From positions 1-30,718 of the forward strand of contig JBAXAM010000014.1 of the NCBI GenBank assembly GCA_037142515.1: a DNA stretch of 30,718 bases. The letters are read 5' to 3'. How positions within the stretch are numbered: the stretch's first letter is position 1; the number at the start of each line of letters is the position of its first letter. Shown one piece after another: positions 1 through 7,995 of this stretch. The notes under the pieces were generated by a model. The model was not told the DNA's origin and did not search any database. It saw only the letters and a program-made list of their open reading frames with translations. Made by a program: the position numbers and the translations under genes. Source of the stretch: JBAXAM01 sp037142515 (GTDB lineage: Bacteria > Pseudomonadota > Gammaproteobacteria > UBA9339).

Positions 1-52
1 ACAAATATGCTGCCTCGTCAAAAATAATTTACAGAAAGGATGTTACACTACC
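1..52. repeat. Left copy of 52-bp terminal inverted repeat, probable IS end
   Basis: The reverse complement of bases 1-52 is identical to bases 30666-30717. Reading outward from the unique DNA, the repeat begins GGTAGTGTAACATCC and continues TTTCTGTAAATT. The match stops abruptly at the next inner base, which marks an element boundary. A GTGTA start followed by CTGTAAAT recalls ends of IS256-family (Mutator) elements, but the family is a guess because no transposase is in the window. The left CDS reads into this repeat and terminates there. Confidence 0.85.
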
Positions 53-735
53 AAGATATGTTTGTTTGTTGGCTTAAAATCATAAATTAATCTGATTTTA
101 GGACCAACAATAGTATCAGTGTCTTTGCTTGCAAAATAATAGCCCCCTACATAAGTAGTTAGGTTATCTATAATTACATATCCCAATTCTGCATCTATTC
201 CCGAAACAGCTTGTTCGTAATATCGATCTTTCAGTTTTAATCTTGCGATATTTTTTTCAGCAGCTTTTTGTTTTTCTTCTATCGTTATCTCTTTTATTGG
301 TTGTATATTTTCTCCTACAACTCTATATATATTACCGCCTATAAATAATTTATTCTGCCAATATTCGAAACCTAAGGTTAATTGATTGAAAATATTTTTA
401 TTATCACTGTGCCTGCGATCAAAGGCTCCATAAATACCAATTATTTGTTTAGTAGCTGAATATAGCTTTCTGTATCCAATATGTGCATTACCCTCGAAGG
501 AACTACCGCTACGATCTAGTATTCTCAAGTCGGTAAAAAATAGTTGATTGTCTTTTTGAAGTAGTGGAATGAATAAATCGTATATACTAGCCGTACTAGA
601 TTTTTGATTAAAATACTTAGCCCCGCCTAATTCGAAATATGGTTGGTATTTATTTTGAGCTTTTATTGATGAAGATGATGCTATGAGCGTTACAAAAAAC
701 GCCGATATACAACAAGATATGCTTCTTAGTTTCAA
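43..735 (-). CDS. Inverse autotransporter (intimin/invasin-type) beta-barrel protein, 3' end truncated by probable IS
   Basis: The 230-residue product starts with a signal peptide (hydrophobic stretch about residues 8-23, likely cleaved near AQ at 26-27). The rest resembles the inverse-autotransporter beta domain: FELGGAKYF near the start, then DLRI, EGNAHIGYRKL, GAFDRRH, NIFNQLTLGFEYW and GGNIYRVVGE, ending in the late-barrel signature SGIDAELGY...YVGGYYFAS...VGPKIRL. Family members anchor in the outer membrane and export a C-terminal passenger. Here the frame enters the terminal repeat at base 52, so the last residues and the stop come from the repeat, and any passenger is lost. The start is TTG, with an in-frame stop seven codons upstream and no ATG choice. 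The nearest Shine-Dalgarno-like GGGG is about 10 nt away. It follows upp by 86 bp on the same strand. Function of the truncated product is doubtful. Confidence 0.8.
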   Translation of the reverse strand: MKLRSISCCISAFFVTLIASSSSIKAQNKYQPYFELGGAKYFNQKSSTASIYDLFIPLLQKDNQLFFTDLRILDRSGSSFEGNAHIGYRKLYSATKQIIGIYGAFDRRHSDNKNIFNQLTLGFEYWQNKLFIGGNIYRVVGENIQPIKEITIEEKQKAAEKNIARLKLKDRYYEQAVSGIDAELGYVIIDNLTTYVGGYYFASKDTDTIVGPKIRLIYDFKPTNKHILVV

Positions 736-821
736 GAATATAAAACCCCGGTATCACAGTTAAACTTTGTTTATTTTCCTCCTTGGACTTAGGTGTTAAT
801 AATTTTATGTTTACAAAATTT

Positions 822-1475
822 TTATTTGGTACCAAACATACGATCGCCAGCATCGCCAAGACCAGGCAGAATATAGCCTTTCTTGTTAAGCTTGCGATCA
901 AGTTTGGAGGCAAACACAGGAACATCTGGATGTGCCCGGCAAACCTTTTCTACTCCTTCTGGTGCTGCTAAAATACAAACAAAACTAATTCTGCGCACTC
1001 CGGAAGCCTTTAATTTATCAATAGCGCGTATTGCTGAGCCGCCAGTTGCAAGCATTGGATCGCAAATGTAAAATTGTCGATCTTTACTACTCGAAGGAAT
1101 TTTAAAATAATATAAATGTGGTTCAAGTGTAGTCTCATCACGATAAAGACCAATGTGTGCAACCCTTGCTGATGGCATTAAATTCAAAAAACCATCTACC
1201 ATACCTATGCCAGCGCGCAAAATTGCTAGTATCACCGGTTTTTTACCAGCGAGAACTGGCATCTCACATGACTCTAGGGGGGTTTCTATCATCTTTTTTG
1301 TCATAGGCAAATCTTTTGTAACTTCATAAACCAACAAAGTGCTAATTTCAGATGTCAACTCTTTGAATTCTTTTTTGTTGGTGTTTTTGTCACGCAGCAA
1401 AGATAATTTGTGTTGCAACAGAGGATGTTGTACTTCATAGAAATTAGTAAAAGTTGAGTGTTGTTTAATTGTCAT
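822..1475 (-). CDS. upp: Uracil phosphoribosyltransferase
   Basis: The enzyme makes UMP from uracil and PRPP in cytosolic pyrimidine salvage. The 217-residue length is close to the family norm (about 208). The PRPP-binding loop CDPMLATGGS lies at residues 138-147. The C-terminal uracil-binding segment GLGDAGDRMFGT is intact at 205-216. ILRAGIGMVDG at 85-95 is also typical. The start ATG overlaps the 3' end of the upstream chagasin-like gene by 11 bp, so it is probably co-transcribed from the lemA-htpX-tsaB direction. It is an unexpected partner for those genes, since upp more often sits near uraA. Confidence 0.97.
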   Translation of the reverse strand: MTIKQHSTFTNFYEVQHPLLQHKLSLLRDKNTNKKEFKELTSEISTLLVYEVTKDLPMTKKMIETPLESCEMPVLAGKKPVILAILRAGIGMVDGFLNLMPSARVAHIGLYRDETTLEPHLYYFKIPSSSKDRQFYICDPMLATGGSAIRAIDKLKASGVRRISFVCILAAPEGVEKVCRAHPDVPVFASKLDRKLNKKGYILPGLGDAGDRMFGTK

Positions 1476-1869
1476 TTCTTGTTACCACCTTAAAGTTAGT
1501 TGGTTGAACGTCTTGCATTTCCCACGAGCGAGCATATAGCAAAGTTATGCTTGTAGTTTGCGGGACAACAAAACCCGAAGATTTAACGCGGAAAGTCCAT
1601 TTTTCATATCCTGGTGCGCCCACCAGTTTTTTGTTAGTAGGCGGATAAAATTTGCTGCTAATTGGAGAAATTAAAGTTGCATCATAGTTTTTAAGTAACC
1701 ACGAATATCCAGTAGTTGGATTTGACTGTATAGTAATACTAAATATTGGATTTGACTTTTCCACTACAATTGGTTTCGAAGGGTTGGTAAATTCCACGTT
1801 TTTATTGCCCTCACTTCCAATGCAAGTATTGGTAATAAAGAGTAGCAACCCAAACCATAAAATTTTCAT
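1465..1869 (-). CDS. Chagasin-like (I42 family) cysteine peptidase inhibitor, exported
   Basis: This 134-residue protein has a hydrophobic leader (about residues 3-15) and should be exported. The three inhibitory loops of the chagasin/ICP immunoglobulin-like fold are visible: NPTTGYSW at 50-57, GAPG at 84-87 followed by W91, and RSWE at 114-117 in place of the common RPWE. Known family members block papain-type (C1) cysteine proteases. Bacterial copies are thought to restrain self or host proteases. C16 near the end of the leader raises the possibility of a lipoprotein, but TNTC is not a good lipobox. The gene lies 6 bp downstream of the MFS gene and overlaps upp by 11 bp. The target protease is unknown; HtpX in the same cluster is a metalloprotease, so it is not an obvious target. 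Confidence 0.85.
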   Translation of the reverse strand: MKILWFGLLLFITNTCIGSEGNKNVEFTNPSKPIVVEKSNPIFSITIQSNPTTGYSWLLKNYDATLISPISSKFYPPTNKKLVGAPGYEKWTFRVKSSGFVVPQTTSITLLYARSWEMQDVQPTNFKVVTRNDN

Positions 1870-1875
1870 ATATTT

Positions 1876-3216
1876 TTACTCTCCTAGATATCGGCTTTTC
1901 TTGCCAGAACGTAAATTTGCTTCAATGCGTTCTAGAGTGATTTTTTTAGTTTCTGGAACCAAAAAATATACAAATAGCAGGCTCAAAAAACAAAAAAATC
2001 CATATGGCCAAAAAACCCCACTTAGATGCAATGACTTAGCCATTGGTATAAATGTAGAGACGACTAGCATATTAACCCCCCAAATAGTGGCTGTAGCTAA
2101 ACTTGTTGCTAAACCGCGAATTCGCAGCGGAAACAGCTCAGTAATCATAAGCCAACCGATAGGACCAAAACTAATGGCGAAGCTAGAGACGTAAATTATC
2201 ACAGCTAGCCACGATAGTACAGGTGCGCTTCCAGGTGGCCATCGAAAAATAATGCTCAGTAGCAACAGACCTAAAGTCATCCCAGATGATCCGAGTAGTA
2301 GCAGGGGCCTACGCCCCCATCTGTCAATTAGAGGTAACGCTACAATAGTAAAAAACACAAGTAATATTCCTATGCCGAAAGTTGTAAGTATGGCAGTGCT
2401 TGCCAGGTCCCCACTGTCGTATACAAGAATTGCTGGGGCATAGTAAATAAAAATACTAATACCGACTAATTGTTGTAATGCGGCAATACCAAAACCAACA
2501 ATGGCTGCTGGTAAAACCCAAGGCTTAAAAAGAATTCGCCAGTCGTTTCGTTGCTCGTCTAGACTTTCTTTGATTTCAAATAACTCAAGTTCAACATTGG
2601 TACCAATGTGTACCATTTGTAAAACTTCTTGTGCTTCATGGTCTCTATTATTAGCAACGAGCCAACGTGGGCTTTCTGGTACAAATAATAGACCAGCAAA
2701 TAGCATTAGAGCTGGAATAACACCTACGCCAAACATCAAGCGCCAGTGTCCACCAAAAGCAAATCCGTAATCGATTGCATAAGCTGTAACTATGCCTATA
2801 ACAATGAACAGTTGAGCGAGGCCAACCATGGTTCCACGCTTGCGAAATGGCGCCAGTTCAGATATATACAATGGCGCTACATAAGACGAAATGCCAGTTG
2901 CAAAGCCAACTATTGTCCTGCTTATTATCAACCACAGTATTGTCGGTGCAAAAAAACTGCACAAGCTTCCACAGAAAAAGAGGAGGGCGTTAAACATCAT
3001 CAGTCGACGTCTGCCGTAGCGATCAGCTATTTCGCCGCTAATCATGGCGCTAATAAATGCTCCAAAGAGTACTGAACTTATTATCAAGTTGGCACTAAAA
3101 GCGGTGAGCGGAAAATCCTTCTCGATAAACAAGATTGCTCCAGAAGCAACTGCTGTATTGAACCCAACGAGCAATCCGCTAAAAGCTGCTACGAGTACAA
3201 TACTCCTTATGTCCAT
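1876..3216 (-). CDS. Sugar-porter family MFS transporter (XylE/GalP-like)
   Basis: The 446-residue, 12-helix protein carries the diagnostic sugar-porter signatures. These are DRYGRRR at 65-71 after helix 2, PESPRWL at 180-186 at the end of the N-terminal half, QQLVGISIFIYYAP at 248-261 in helix 7, DRWGRRP in the 8-9 loop, ELFPLRIRG before helix 10, and PETKKITLERIE at the C-terminus. In XylE and GalP the QQ pair of helix 7 binds the sugar, so a proton-coupled hexose or pentose is the likely substrate. The sequence alone does not name the sugar. The start overlaps the tsaB stop by 10 bp and the chagasin-like gene follows after 6 bp, suggesting translational coupling in one operon. Confidence 0.92.
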   Translation of the reverse strand: MDIRSIVLVAAFSGLLVGFNTAVASGAILFIEKDFPLTAFSANLIISSVLFGAFISAMISGEIADRYGRRRLMMFNALLFFCGSLCSFFAPTILWLIISRTIVGFATGISSYVAPLYISELAPFRKRGTMVGLAQLFIVIGIVTAYAIDYGFAFGGHWRLMFGVGVIPALMLFAGLLFVPESPRWLVANNRDHEAQEVLQMVHIGTNVELELFEIKESLDEQRNDWRILFKPWVLPAAIVGFGIAALQQLVGISIFIYYAPAILVYDSGDLASTAILTTFGIGILLVFFTIVALPLIDRWGRRPLLLLGSSGMTLGLLLLSIIFRWPPGSAPVLSWLAVIIYVSSFAISFGPIGWLMITELFPLRIRGLATSLATATIWGVNMLVVSTFIPMAKSLHLSGVFWPYGFFCFLSLLFVYFLVPETKKITLERIEANLRSGKKSRYLGE

Positions 3217-3854
3217 GCTACCTCCTCACGTAGATACATTGGTAGTGCTTCCTTGGCTGAAACCGTCAAACCTTTAACAAAATCAGCAACCGCAAGCTCT
3301 GCCATATATTGCGCTTGCGGATAAATTATAGATTCAATTAGCTGTATGTTGCAAGCTTTCCATCCGTTGCCAGTCATAACAAAATCAGCATCAAAATCTG
3401 TCCTGGTATGTTTGGGTGCAAGTAACTGGTCTGGTACTATAGCTTGCATAATGCCAGAGGTGTCAACTTGATATTTGCCCCAATAAATCTCTTGCATTCT
3501 TGCGTCTTGAGCGACCAAAACTTTTTTTTTGCCAAATTTTGCAAAAACTTCCTGTGCTAGAGCACGTAGGCACGAAATTTTTATTACTGGGATATCTGCT
3601 GCAAACGCGAGTCCTTGTGTTATGCTTGCGGCTAGACGGATGCCAGTAAAGCTACCTGGACCTGCACCAAAAGCAATGGCATCGAGTTGGTTTAAATCCA
3701 TCTGTGCCTCAGCTAAAAGCTCATAAATCATTGGCAAAATAAACTTAGTATGTTTTTGTGGTGTGACTATAAAACGATGAGAGCTTTTATTGTCACACCA
3801 TAAAGCTGCGGAACAAGCGTCAGTTGAAGTATCGATAGTAAGAATCTGTGTCAT
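3207..3854 (-). CDS. tsaB: tRNA threonylcarbamoyladenosine biosynthesis protein TsaB
   Basis: TsaB is the ASKHA-fold partner of TsaD in the complex that places t6A at position 37 of ANN-reading tRNAs in the cytosol. The N-terminus MTQILTIDTSTDACSAAL and the glycine-rich GAGPGSFTGIR at residues 63-73 identify it. The length of 215 is somewhat short of E. coli TsaB (231) and compatible with the family. It shares an ATGA overlap with htpX upstream and a 10-bp overlap with the MFS gene downstream. TsaD, TsaC and TsaE are not in the window. Confidence 0.95.
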   Translation of the reverse strand: MTQILTIDTSTDACSAALWCDNKSSHRFIVTPQKHTKFILPMIYELLAEAQMDLNQLDAIAFGAGPGSFTGIRLAASITQGLAFAADIPVIKISCLRALAQEVFAKFGKKKVLVAQDARMQEIYWGKYQVDTSGIMQAIVPDQLLAPKHTRTDFDADFVMTGNGWKACNIQLIESIIYPQAQYMAELAVADFVKGLTVSAKEALPMYLREEVAWT

Positions 3855-4876
3855 TTACTTGTATTTTTATATTTAAATCCCAAAGCTTGTAGGCGATCAG
3901 CCAGCGATGGATGGGTAGAGAAAATAGAACTTATTGATTGGTTCATGGAAATACCCATTTGTTTCGGATCAAAAATATAAGCGCCACTTCTAACTTCTTC
4001 ATGAGGGGTAGCGTTGTAAACTATTGCATATGCTTCCTTGTTGGTCATGTGATCGTCATTGATTTTAATTAATGCTTTTGCTAAAGGTGCATTATCACGC
4101 ATTAGTTCTACTGCGCCAGCATCAGCCATAAACTCGCGTTTGCGACTTAAGTATAGTGTTAGTAAGACTGTAATAATCGGTAGTAAAAAACGCAGTAAAA
4201 TTATGATGATAGCAATACCGCCATTATTATTATCACTACGTCGCCTGCTGCGACTACCAAAAATGATCGTGCGGAACATTATATCCAATGCAATTAACAT
4301 AATGTTGCTAAGCACTGATGCCATCAGGGTGAGCTTTATATCGTGATGGCGAATATGGCTTAGTTCATGTGCTATAACTGCTTGTAGTTCACTGCGTTCG
4401 AGTTTGTTTAATAAACCGTGCGTAATGGCAACTAGTGCCGATTTTTCGCTATAACCACTGGCAAAAGCGTTCATATAGTCGGCTTCGATTAAGTAGACTT
4501 TGGGCATGTAATGCAGGCCCGCGGCAATTTTTAATTCTTCTATAACATTGTAAAGTTGTTGTTCTTCAAGGGATCGATGATTATTCAGAGTGATTTCGTG
4601 ATATTCAGTGCCAAGCAGCATGATGCGGTCATACAGAGCATAAGTAATTAATATTGAGATAGCTGCAATTGTAGAAAGCGCTAGAGTAGCAATAGGGATG
4701 ACTGTAAAAGTGAGCAATATTTCTAGTGCTTGGACAATTGGGAGTTGATCTAGTCCTGGATGAATATATAAATCAATAATTAAGCCAACAAAGGCGTAAA
4801 TTGCAATAAAAATTGAAATCACCGCATAAGTGCGGCGCTCGTTGCTGCGTAGTTGTTTACGCCAGTCGATGCTCAC
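3851..4876 (-). CDS. htpX: M48 family membrane zinc metalloprotease, HtpX-like
   Basis: The protein has 341 residues with two N-terminal membrane segments (about 18-36 and 52-80) and a further hydrophobic stretch at 220-243. The zinc-binding HELSH motif is at 170-174, and the third ligand is probably E248 in REFMADA. HtpX degrades misfolded inner-membrane proteins and works alongside FtsH in E. coli. It is longer than E. coli HtpX (293) and resembles the HtpX-like proteases encoded next to lemA in many bacteria. Its start overlaps the lemA stop as ATGA and its stop overlaps the tsaB start the same way, which indicates tight coupling. Confidence 0.92.
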   Translation of the reverse strand: MSIDWRKQLRSNERRTYAVISIFIAIYAFVGLIIDLYIHPGLDQLPIVQALEILLTFTVIPIATLALSTIAAISILITYALYDRIMLLGTEYHEITLNNHRSLEEQQLYNVIEELKIAAGLHYMPKVYLIEADYMNAFASGYSEKSALVAITHGLLNKLERSELQAVIAHELSHIRHHDIKLTLMASVLSNIMLIALDIMFRTIIFGSRSRRRSDNNNGGIAIIIILLRFLLPIITVLLTLYLSRKREFMADAGAVELMRDNAPLAKALIKINDDHMTNKEAYAIVYNATPHEEVRSGAYIFDPKQMGISMNQSISSIFSTHPSLADRLQALGFKYKNTSK

Positions 4877-5451
4877 ATTTTAACCGTATAGTCTTCTTGG
4901 GTTTTTCTTTGCTCATCCGAAACACCCCAATAAGGAAATTCCTTCATAAGTTTATCCGGAAAGACACCAACAAGAAACGATTCAAACAAAGATTTGCTTT
5001 TGGCTTTATATTTTTCAACACTATCGTTATAAGATTGTTTCGCAAAAGTGAGTTTGTTTTCTGTGTTAACTATTTCTTCCTGTAGTTGTAGAGCATTTTT
5101 ATCTGCTTTTAAATCAGGATATTGTTCAAACACTAAGTTGAGACTGGCACCAATTTTAGAAATTGCTTCTTCAGCGCTTACGCGTTCGCTTTGATTGCCA
5201 CTGGCTGAGGCTTTTTGCGCTTGCGCACGCAAAGCTACCACCTCTTTTAGAGTGGTTTGCTCATAGTCCATATACTTTTTTACCACTTCAATTAGTGACT
5301 CATAAACTTTATAACGTCGATCCAGCTGTACGTCTATCTGATTTTTATTGTTATTAGTGGCTTCAATTAAATGAATTAACTTGTTGTAAATCATTATTGA
5401 CCATAACGCTACTACTGCGATAGCAATAATGAAAATTGTTACTATACTCAT
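4873..5451 (-). CDS. lemA: LemA family protein
   Basis: The 192-residue product has one N-terminal membrane helix (about residues 2-22), then the LemA helical domain with YNKLIHLIEATNNNKNQIDVQLDRRY and a conserved end including FPDKLMKEFPYWG. I place the start at the second of two in-frame ATGs because GGAGG lies 5 nt upstream of it, inside the sequence following the first ATG at 5463. Starting at 5463 would add only four residues. LemA proteins are membrane-anchored, face the periplasm or outside, and have no settled biochemical role. Their frequent pairing with HtpX-like proteases, as here with an ATGA overlap, suggests a shared envelope-stress function. It probably heads the minus-strand operon. 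Confidence 0.93.
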   Translation of the reverse strand: MSIVTIFIIAIAVVALWSIMIYNKLIHLIEATNNNKNQIDVQLDRRYKVYESLIEVVKKYMDYEQTTLKEVVALRAQAQKASASGNQSERVSAEEAISKIGASLNLVFEQYPDLKADKNALQLQEEIVNTENKLTFAKQSYNDSVEKYKAKSKSLFESFLVGVFPDKLMKEFPYWGVSDEQRKTQEDYTVKM

Positions 5452-5552
5452 AAATTCCTCCATAAGTTTTATTTGCGCTATTTACCCATGGCGCCTGAAA
5501 AAAAATTATGCTATATAGTAACTTGTGAAGTTTATATAAGCAAGAGGAGCTT

Positions 5553-6170
5553 ATGTTCGGTTTAATACCCAAAGAAGAAAAATTTTTTCCCATGTTTCAT
5601 GAAATGACTAAGAATATAGTTGCTGGTTCAGTTGAGTTAAAGAAAATGCTTGATAATTTCAGCCAGCCACTTGTTAACCAACAATTAATTAAAGAGATAG
5701 AACACCAGGGTGATTTGCAAACCCATGAAATTATCAGGACGCTCAATAAGAGTTTTATTACTCCATTTGATCGTGAAGATATCTATTCACTTGCTTCAGC
5801 TCTAGACGATATTATTGATGCCATTGATGCATTGGCACAACGGCTCATAATTTACCATATTGACAAAATCACACCGGAAGCAAAAGAGCTCGGATTTGTT
5901 ATTCTCAAGGCTTGTCAAACTGTAGAAAAAGCGGTAGCGATGCTTGAGAATAAACCACAGCATATTTTGGAATATTGTGTTGAAATAAATTCTTTAGAAG
6001 GTGAAGCCGATCGTGTGCGTGCAGATGCAATTAGTCGGTTATTCGATGAAGAGCAAGATCCAATTTTTCTTATCAAATGGAAAGAGATTTATGAAAATCT
6101 AGAACGCGTAGCTGATAGATGCGAAGATGTTGCCAATGTTTTGGAAAGTGTGGTAGTCAAAAATGCCTGA
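5553..6170 (+). CDS. DUF47 / PhoU-like regulatory partner of Pit transporter
   Basis: The 205-residue all-helical protein matches the DUF47 family, distant relatives of PhoU. The hallmark ITPFDREDIYSLASALDDIIDAID lies near residues 69-92, with E/D-rich pairs typical of metal-binding PhoU bundles (EGEADRVRAD, NLERVADRCEDVANVLE). Family members are commonly encoded directly before a Pit transporter and are thought to modulate it. Here the 3' end overlaps pit by 8 bp. An AGAGGAG ribosome site precedes the ATG by 5 nt. The 101-bp divergent space to lemA must hold promoters for both directions, but I cannot pick a convincing -35/-10 pair. Confidence 0.92.
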   Translation: MFGLIPKEEKFFPMFHEMTKNIVAGSVELKKMLDNFSQPLVNQQLIKEIEHQGDLQTHEIIRTLNKSFITPFDREDIYSLASALDDIIDAIDALAQRLIIYHIDKITPEAKELGFVILKACQTVEKAVAMLENKPQHILEYCVEINSLEGEADRVRADAISRLFDEEQDPIFLIKWKEIYENLERVADRCEDVANVLESVVVKNA

Positions 6171-7170
6171 AACTAGCCTTTTAATTTTAATTCTTGTTAT
6201 TGTTGTTGCGTTAGTTTTTGATTACGTCAATGGCTTTAATGATTCTGCTAATGCTATTGCTACCTGTATTTCGACTCGGGCGCTTTCAATTCGCAGCGCT
6301 GTTGTTATGGCGGCTGTGCTGAATCTTGTTGGAGCGTTAATCTCAACTAAAGTGGCGACGACTATAGGCAGAGACATTGTTAATGTTGAAAGCATAAATC
6401 AAATAGCAATTTTTTCTGGCATCAGCGCTGCTATTGTTTGGGGCATGATCACCTGGTATTTTGCAATTCCTTCGTCTTCAACTCATGCTTTGATTGGCGG
6501 TATTATAGGGGCGTCGGTGGCAAGTGTTGGTTTTTCGGCCTTACATTGGTCTGGTATTAAAATAATTATATTGGCATTAGTGATATCTCCAATTATTGGT
6601 ATAATAATTGGTTTCTCATTAATGATTGCTTTGCTTTGGACGTTTCGTAGTTTTCCTCCTGATAAACTAAACAAAAATTTTAGAACCCTACAGATTGTTT
6701 CTGCTGCCTTTACCGCGTTTTCGCACGGAACTGCGGATGCGCAAAAATCAATGGGTGTGATTACCATGGCGCTTGTTAGTTATGGTACTTTAAGTAGTTT
6801 TTCTGTGCCATGGCTTGTAATGATTGCTTGCGCTGTGGCGATGGCATTGGGAACGGTCATAGGTGGTTGGCGCATAATTAAAACAGTTGGCAAGGATTTC
6901 GTTAAATTGCAGCCTATTCATGGTTTTTGCGTGCAAACCTCTGCCGCAGGCGTAATTCTTGGCGCAACAGCTTTTGGTTTGCCGACAAGTACTTCACATA
7001 TCATTACTTCTACTATTCTTGGTGTAGGTTTATCAAAGCGATTGTCTGCAATTAATTGGAAAATCGCCAAAAATATTTTTTGGGCGTGGATTTTAACTAT
7101 TCCGGCAGCAGGAGTGATAGCTTTTTTACTGCACGTAGTTCTTGGTGCTGTTTTGATAAAGTTTTTTTAG
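6163..7170 (+). CDS. pit: Low-affinity inorganic phosphate transporter, Pit family
   Basis: The 335-residue inner-membrane protein has both halves of the PiT signature: GFNDSANAIAT at residues 24-34 and FSHGTADAQKSMGVI near 185-199. It also carries the matching SSSTHALIGG and PTSTSHIITSTILGVG repeats. PiT proteins import phosphate, often as a neutral metal-phosphate complex, using the proton gradient. At 335 residues it is the short version lacking the long central loop of E. coli PitA (499), a form usually paired with a DUF47 protein. That pairing is present here with an 8-bp gene overlap. Confidence 0.95.
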   Translation: MPETSLLILILVIVVALVFDYVNGFNDSANAIATCISTRALSIRSAVVMAAVLNLVGALISTKVATTIGRDIVNVESINQIAIFSGISAAIVWGMITWYFAIPSSSTHALIGGIIGASVASVGFSALHWSGIKIIILALVISPIIGIIIGFSLMIALLWTFRSFPPDKLNKNFRTLQIVSAAFTAFSHGTADAQKSMGVITMALVSYGTLSSFSVPWLVMIACAVAMALGTVIGGWRIIKTVGKDFVKLQPIHGFCVQTSAAGVILGATAFGLPTSTSHIITSTILGVGLSKRLSAINWKIAKNIFWAWILTIPAAGVIAFLLHVVLGAVLIKFF

Positions 7171-7185
7171 TTCAAGGAGCGTTCT

Positions 7186-7992
7186 ATGTCTGTCATACCT
7201 GATATATTGTATAGCATGCCGAATACATTGTTATTTATTATTATGTGTATAGCTGGGATTATATTTACAGTAATTGGTATACATTTGATTAGAGCTGTTA
7301 TCCCAATGGAATTGCGTTTAAAAGATAATGTGGCAATTGGTTACATAAGCGCAAATACAGCGGTTTTATTCGCAGTTCTTGCTGGATTTGTCATATCATA
7401 TATGCTTGGTAATTTTAGTAGAGCACAAGAAATTACTCGTATTGAGGTTCATCAATTAAACGATATATGTCGAGATGCTTTGAGACTCGATGAGTCTACT
7501 GCTAGGGAAATTCAAAATGGAGTAAAAAACTATCTTGAAGTGGTTATTCAACAGGAGTGGCCAGAAATTGGAAAGGTGGTTGACTCCTCCTATGGTGAAA
7601 AAATTCTAACTAGCATTAGGACCAAGTTGATCAGGTATAAAACTAAAGATATTAATCAAAGTTTAGCTTTGGCGGATATTCATAAGGGGCTAGAGGAAGT
7701 ATATAACGCTAGAAGCGAAAGACTCACTATGTATAAATCAGCTCTTGGTACAGATATTTGGATAATGTTAGTAATTGTTACGCTTTTTACTATAATAATT
7801 AATTTTGTATATGGAATGGAACATTATCTTCATTTGATTTTAGCTCCTATTGTTTCTACCACTGTAATTTCACTTTTGTTTATAATTATAATTATAGATC
7901 AACCATTTCGTGGCGGGGTTTCAGTTACCTCAAAAGAGTTTCAAGGCGCTCTTGCGACGATGCGGCTTGAAGAGAGCATTTCAGGAACTTAA
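7186..7992 (+). CDS. DUF4239 (bestrophin-like) membrane protein
   Basis: The 268-residue protein has four predicted membrane helices (about 13-36, 53-74, 190-210, 215-237) around a central soluble helical region. The arrangement NVAIGYISANTAVLFAVLAGF, then a helix with IEVHQLNDICRDALRL, and the tail DQPFRGGVSVTSKEFQGALATM fit the DUF4239 family, annotated as bestrophin-like. Bestrophins are anion channels, but no activity is established for DUF4239 and I assign none. It lies 15 bp after pit with an AAGGAG ribosome site and 3 bp before dnaX, so it may share the phosphate-transporter transcript. Confidence 0.8.
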   Translation: MSVIPDILYSMPNTLLFIIMCIAGIIFTVIGIHLIRAVIPMELRLKDNVAIGYISANTAVLFAVLAGFVISYMLGNFSRAQEITRIEVHQLNDICRDALRLDESTAREIQNGVKNYLEVVIQQEWPEIGKVVDSSYGEKILTSIRTKLIRYKTKDINQSLALADIHKGLEEVYNARSERLTMYKSALGTDIWIMLVIVTLFTIIINFVYGMEHYLHLILAPIVSTTVISLLFIIIIIDQPFRGGVSVTSKEFQGALATMRLEESISGT

Positions 7993-7995
7993 ATT

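Noticed and set aside
650..925. 91-codon minus-strand frame between upp and the barrel gene
   Set aside because: It overlaps the 3' end of upp and the 5' end of the barrel gene in another frame and shows no family features. A GGAGG near 778-783 has no start codon at a suitable distance.
3851..4876. htpX region as part of a phage or mobile island
   Set aside because: Codon use and gene overlaps look like those of the neighbouring housekeeping genes, and no integrase or att-like repeat is present.
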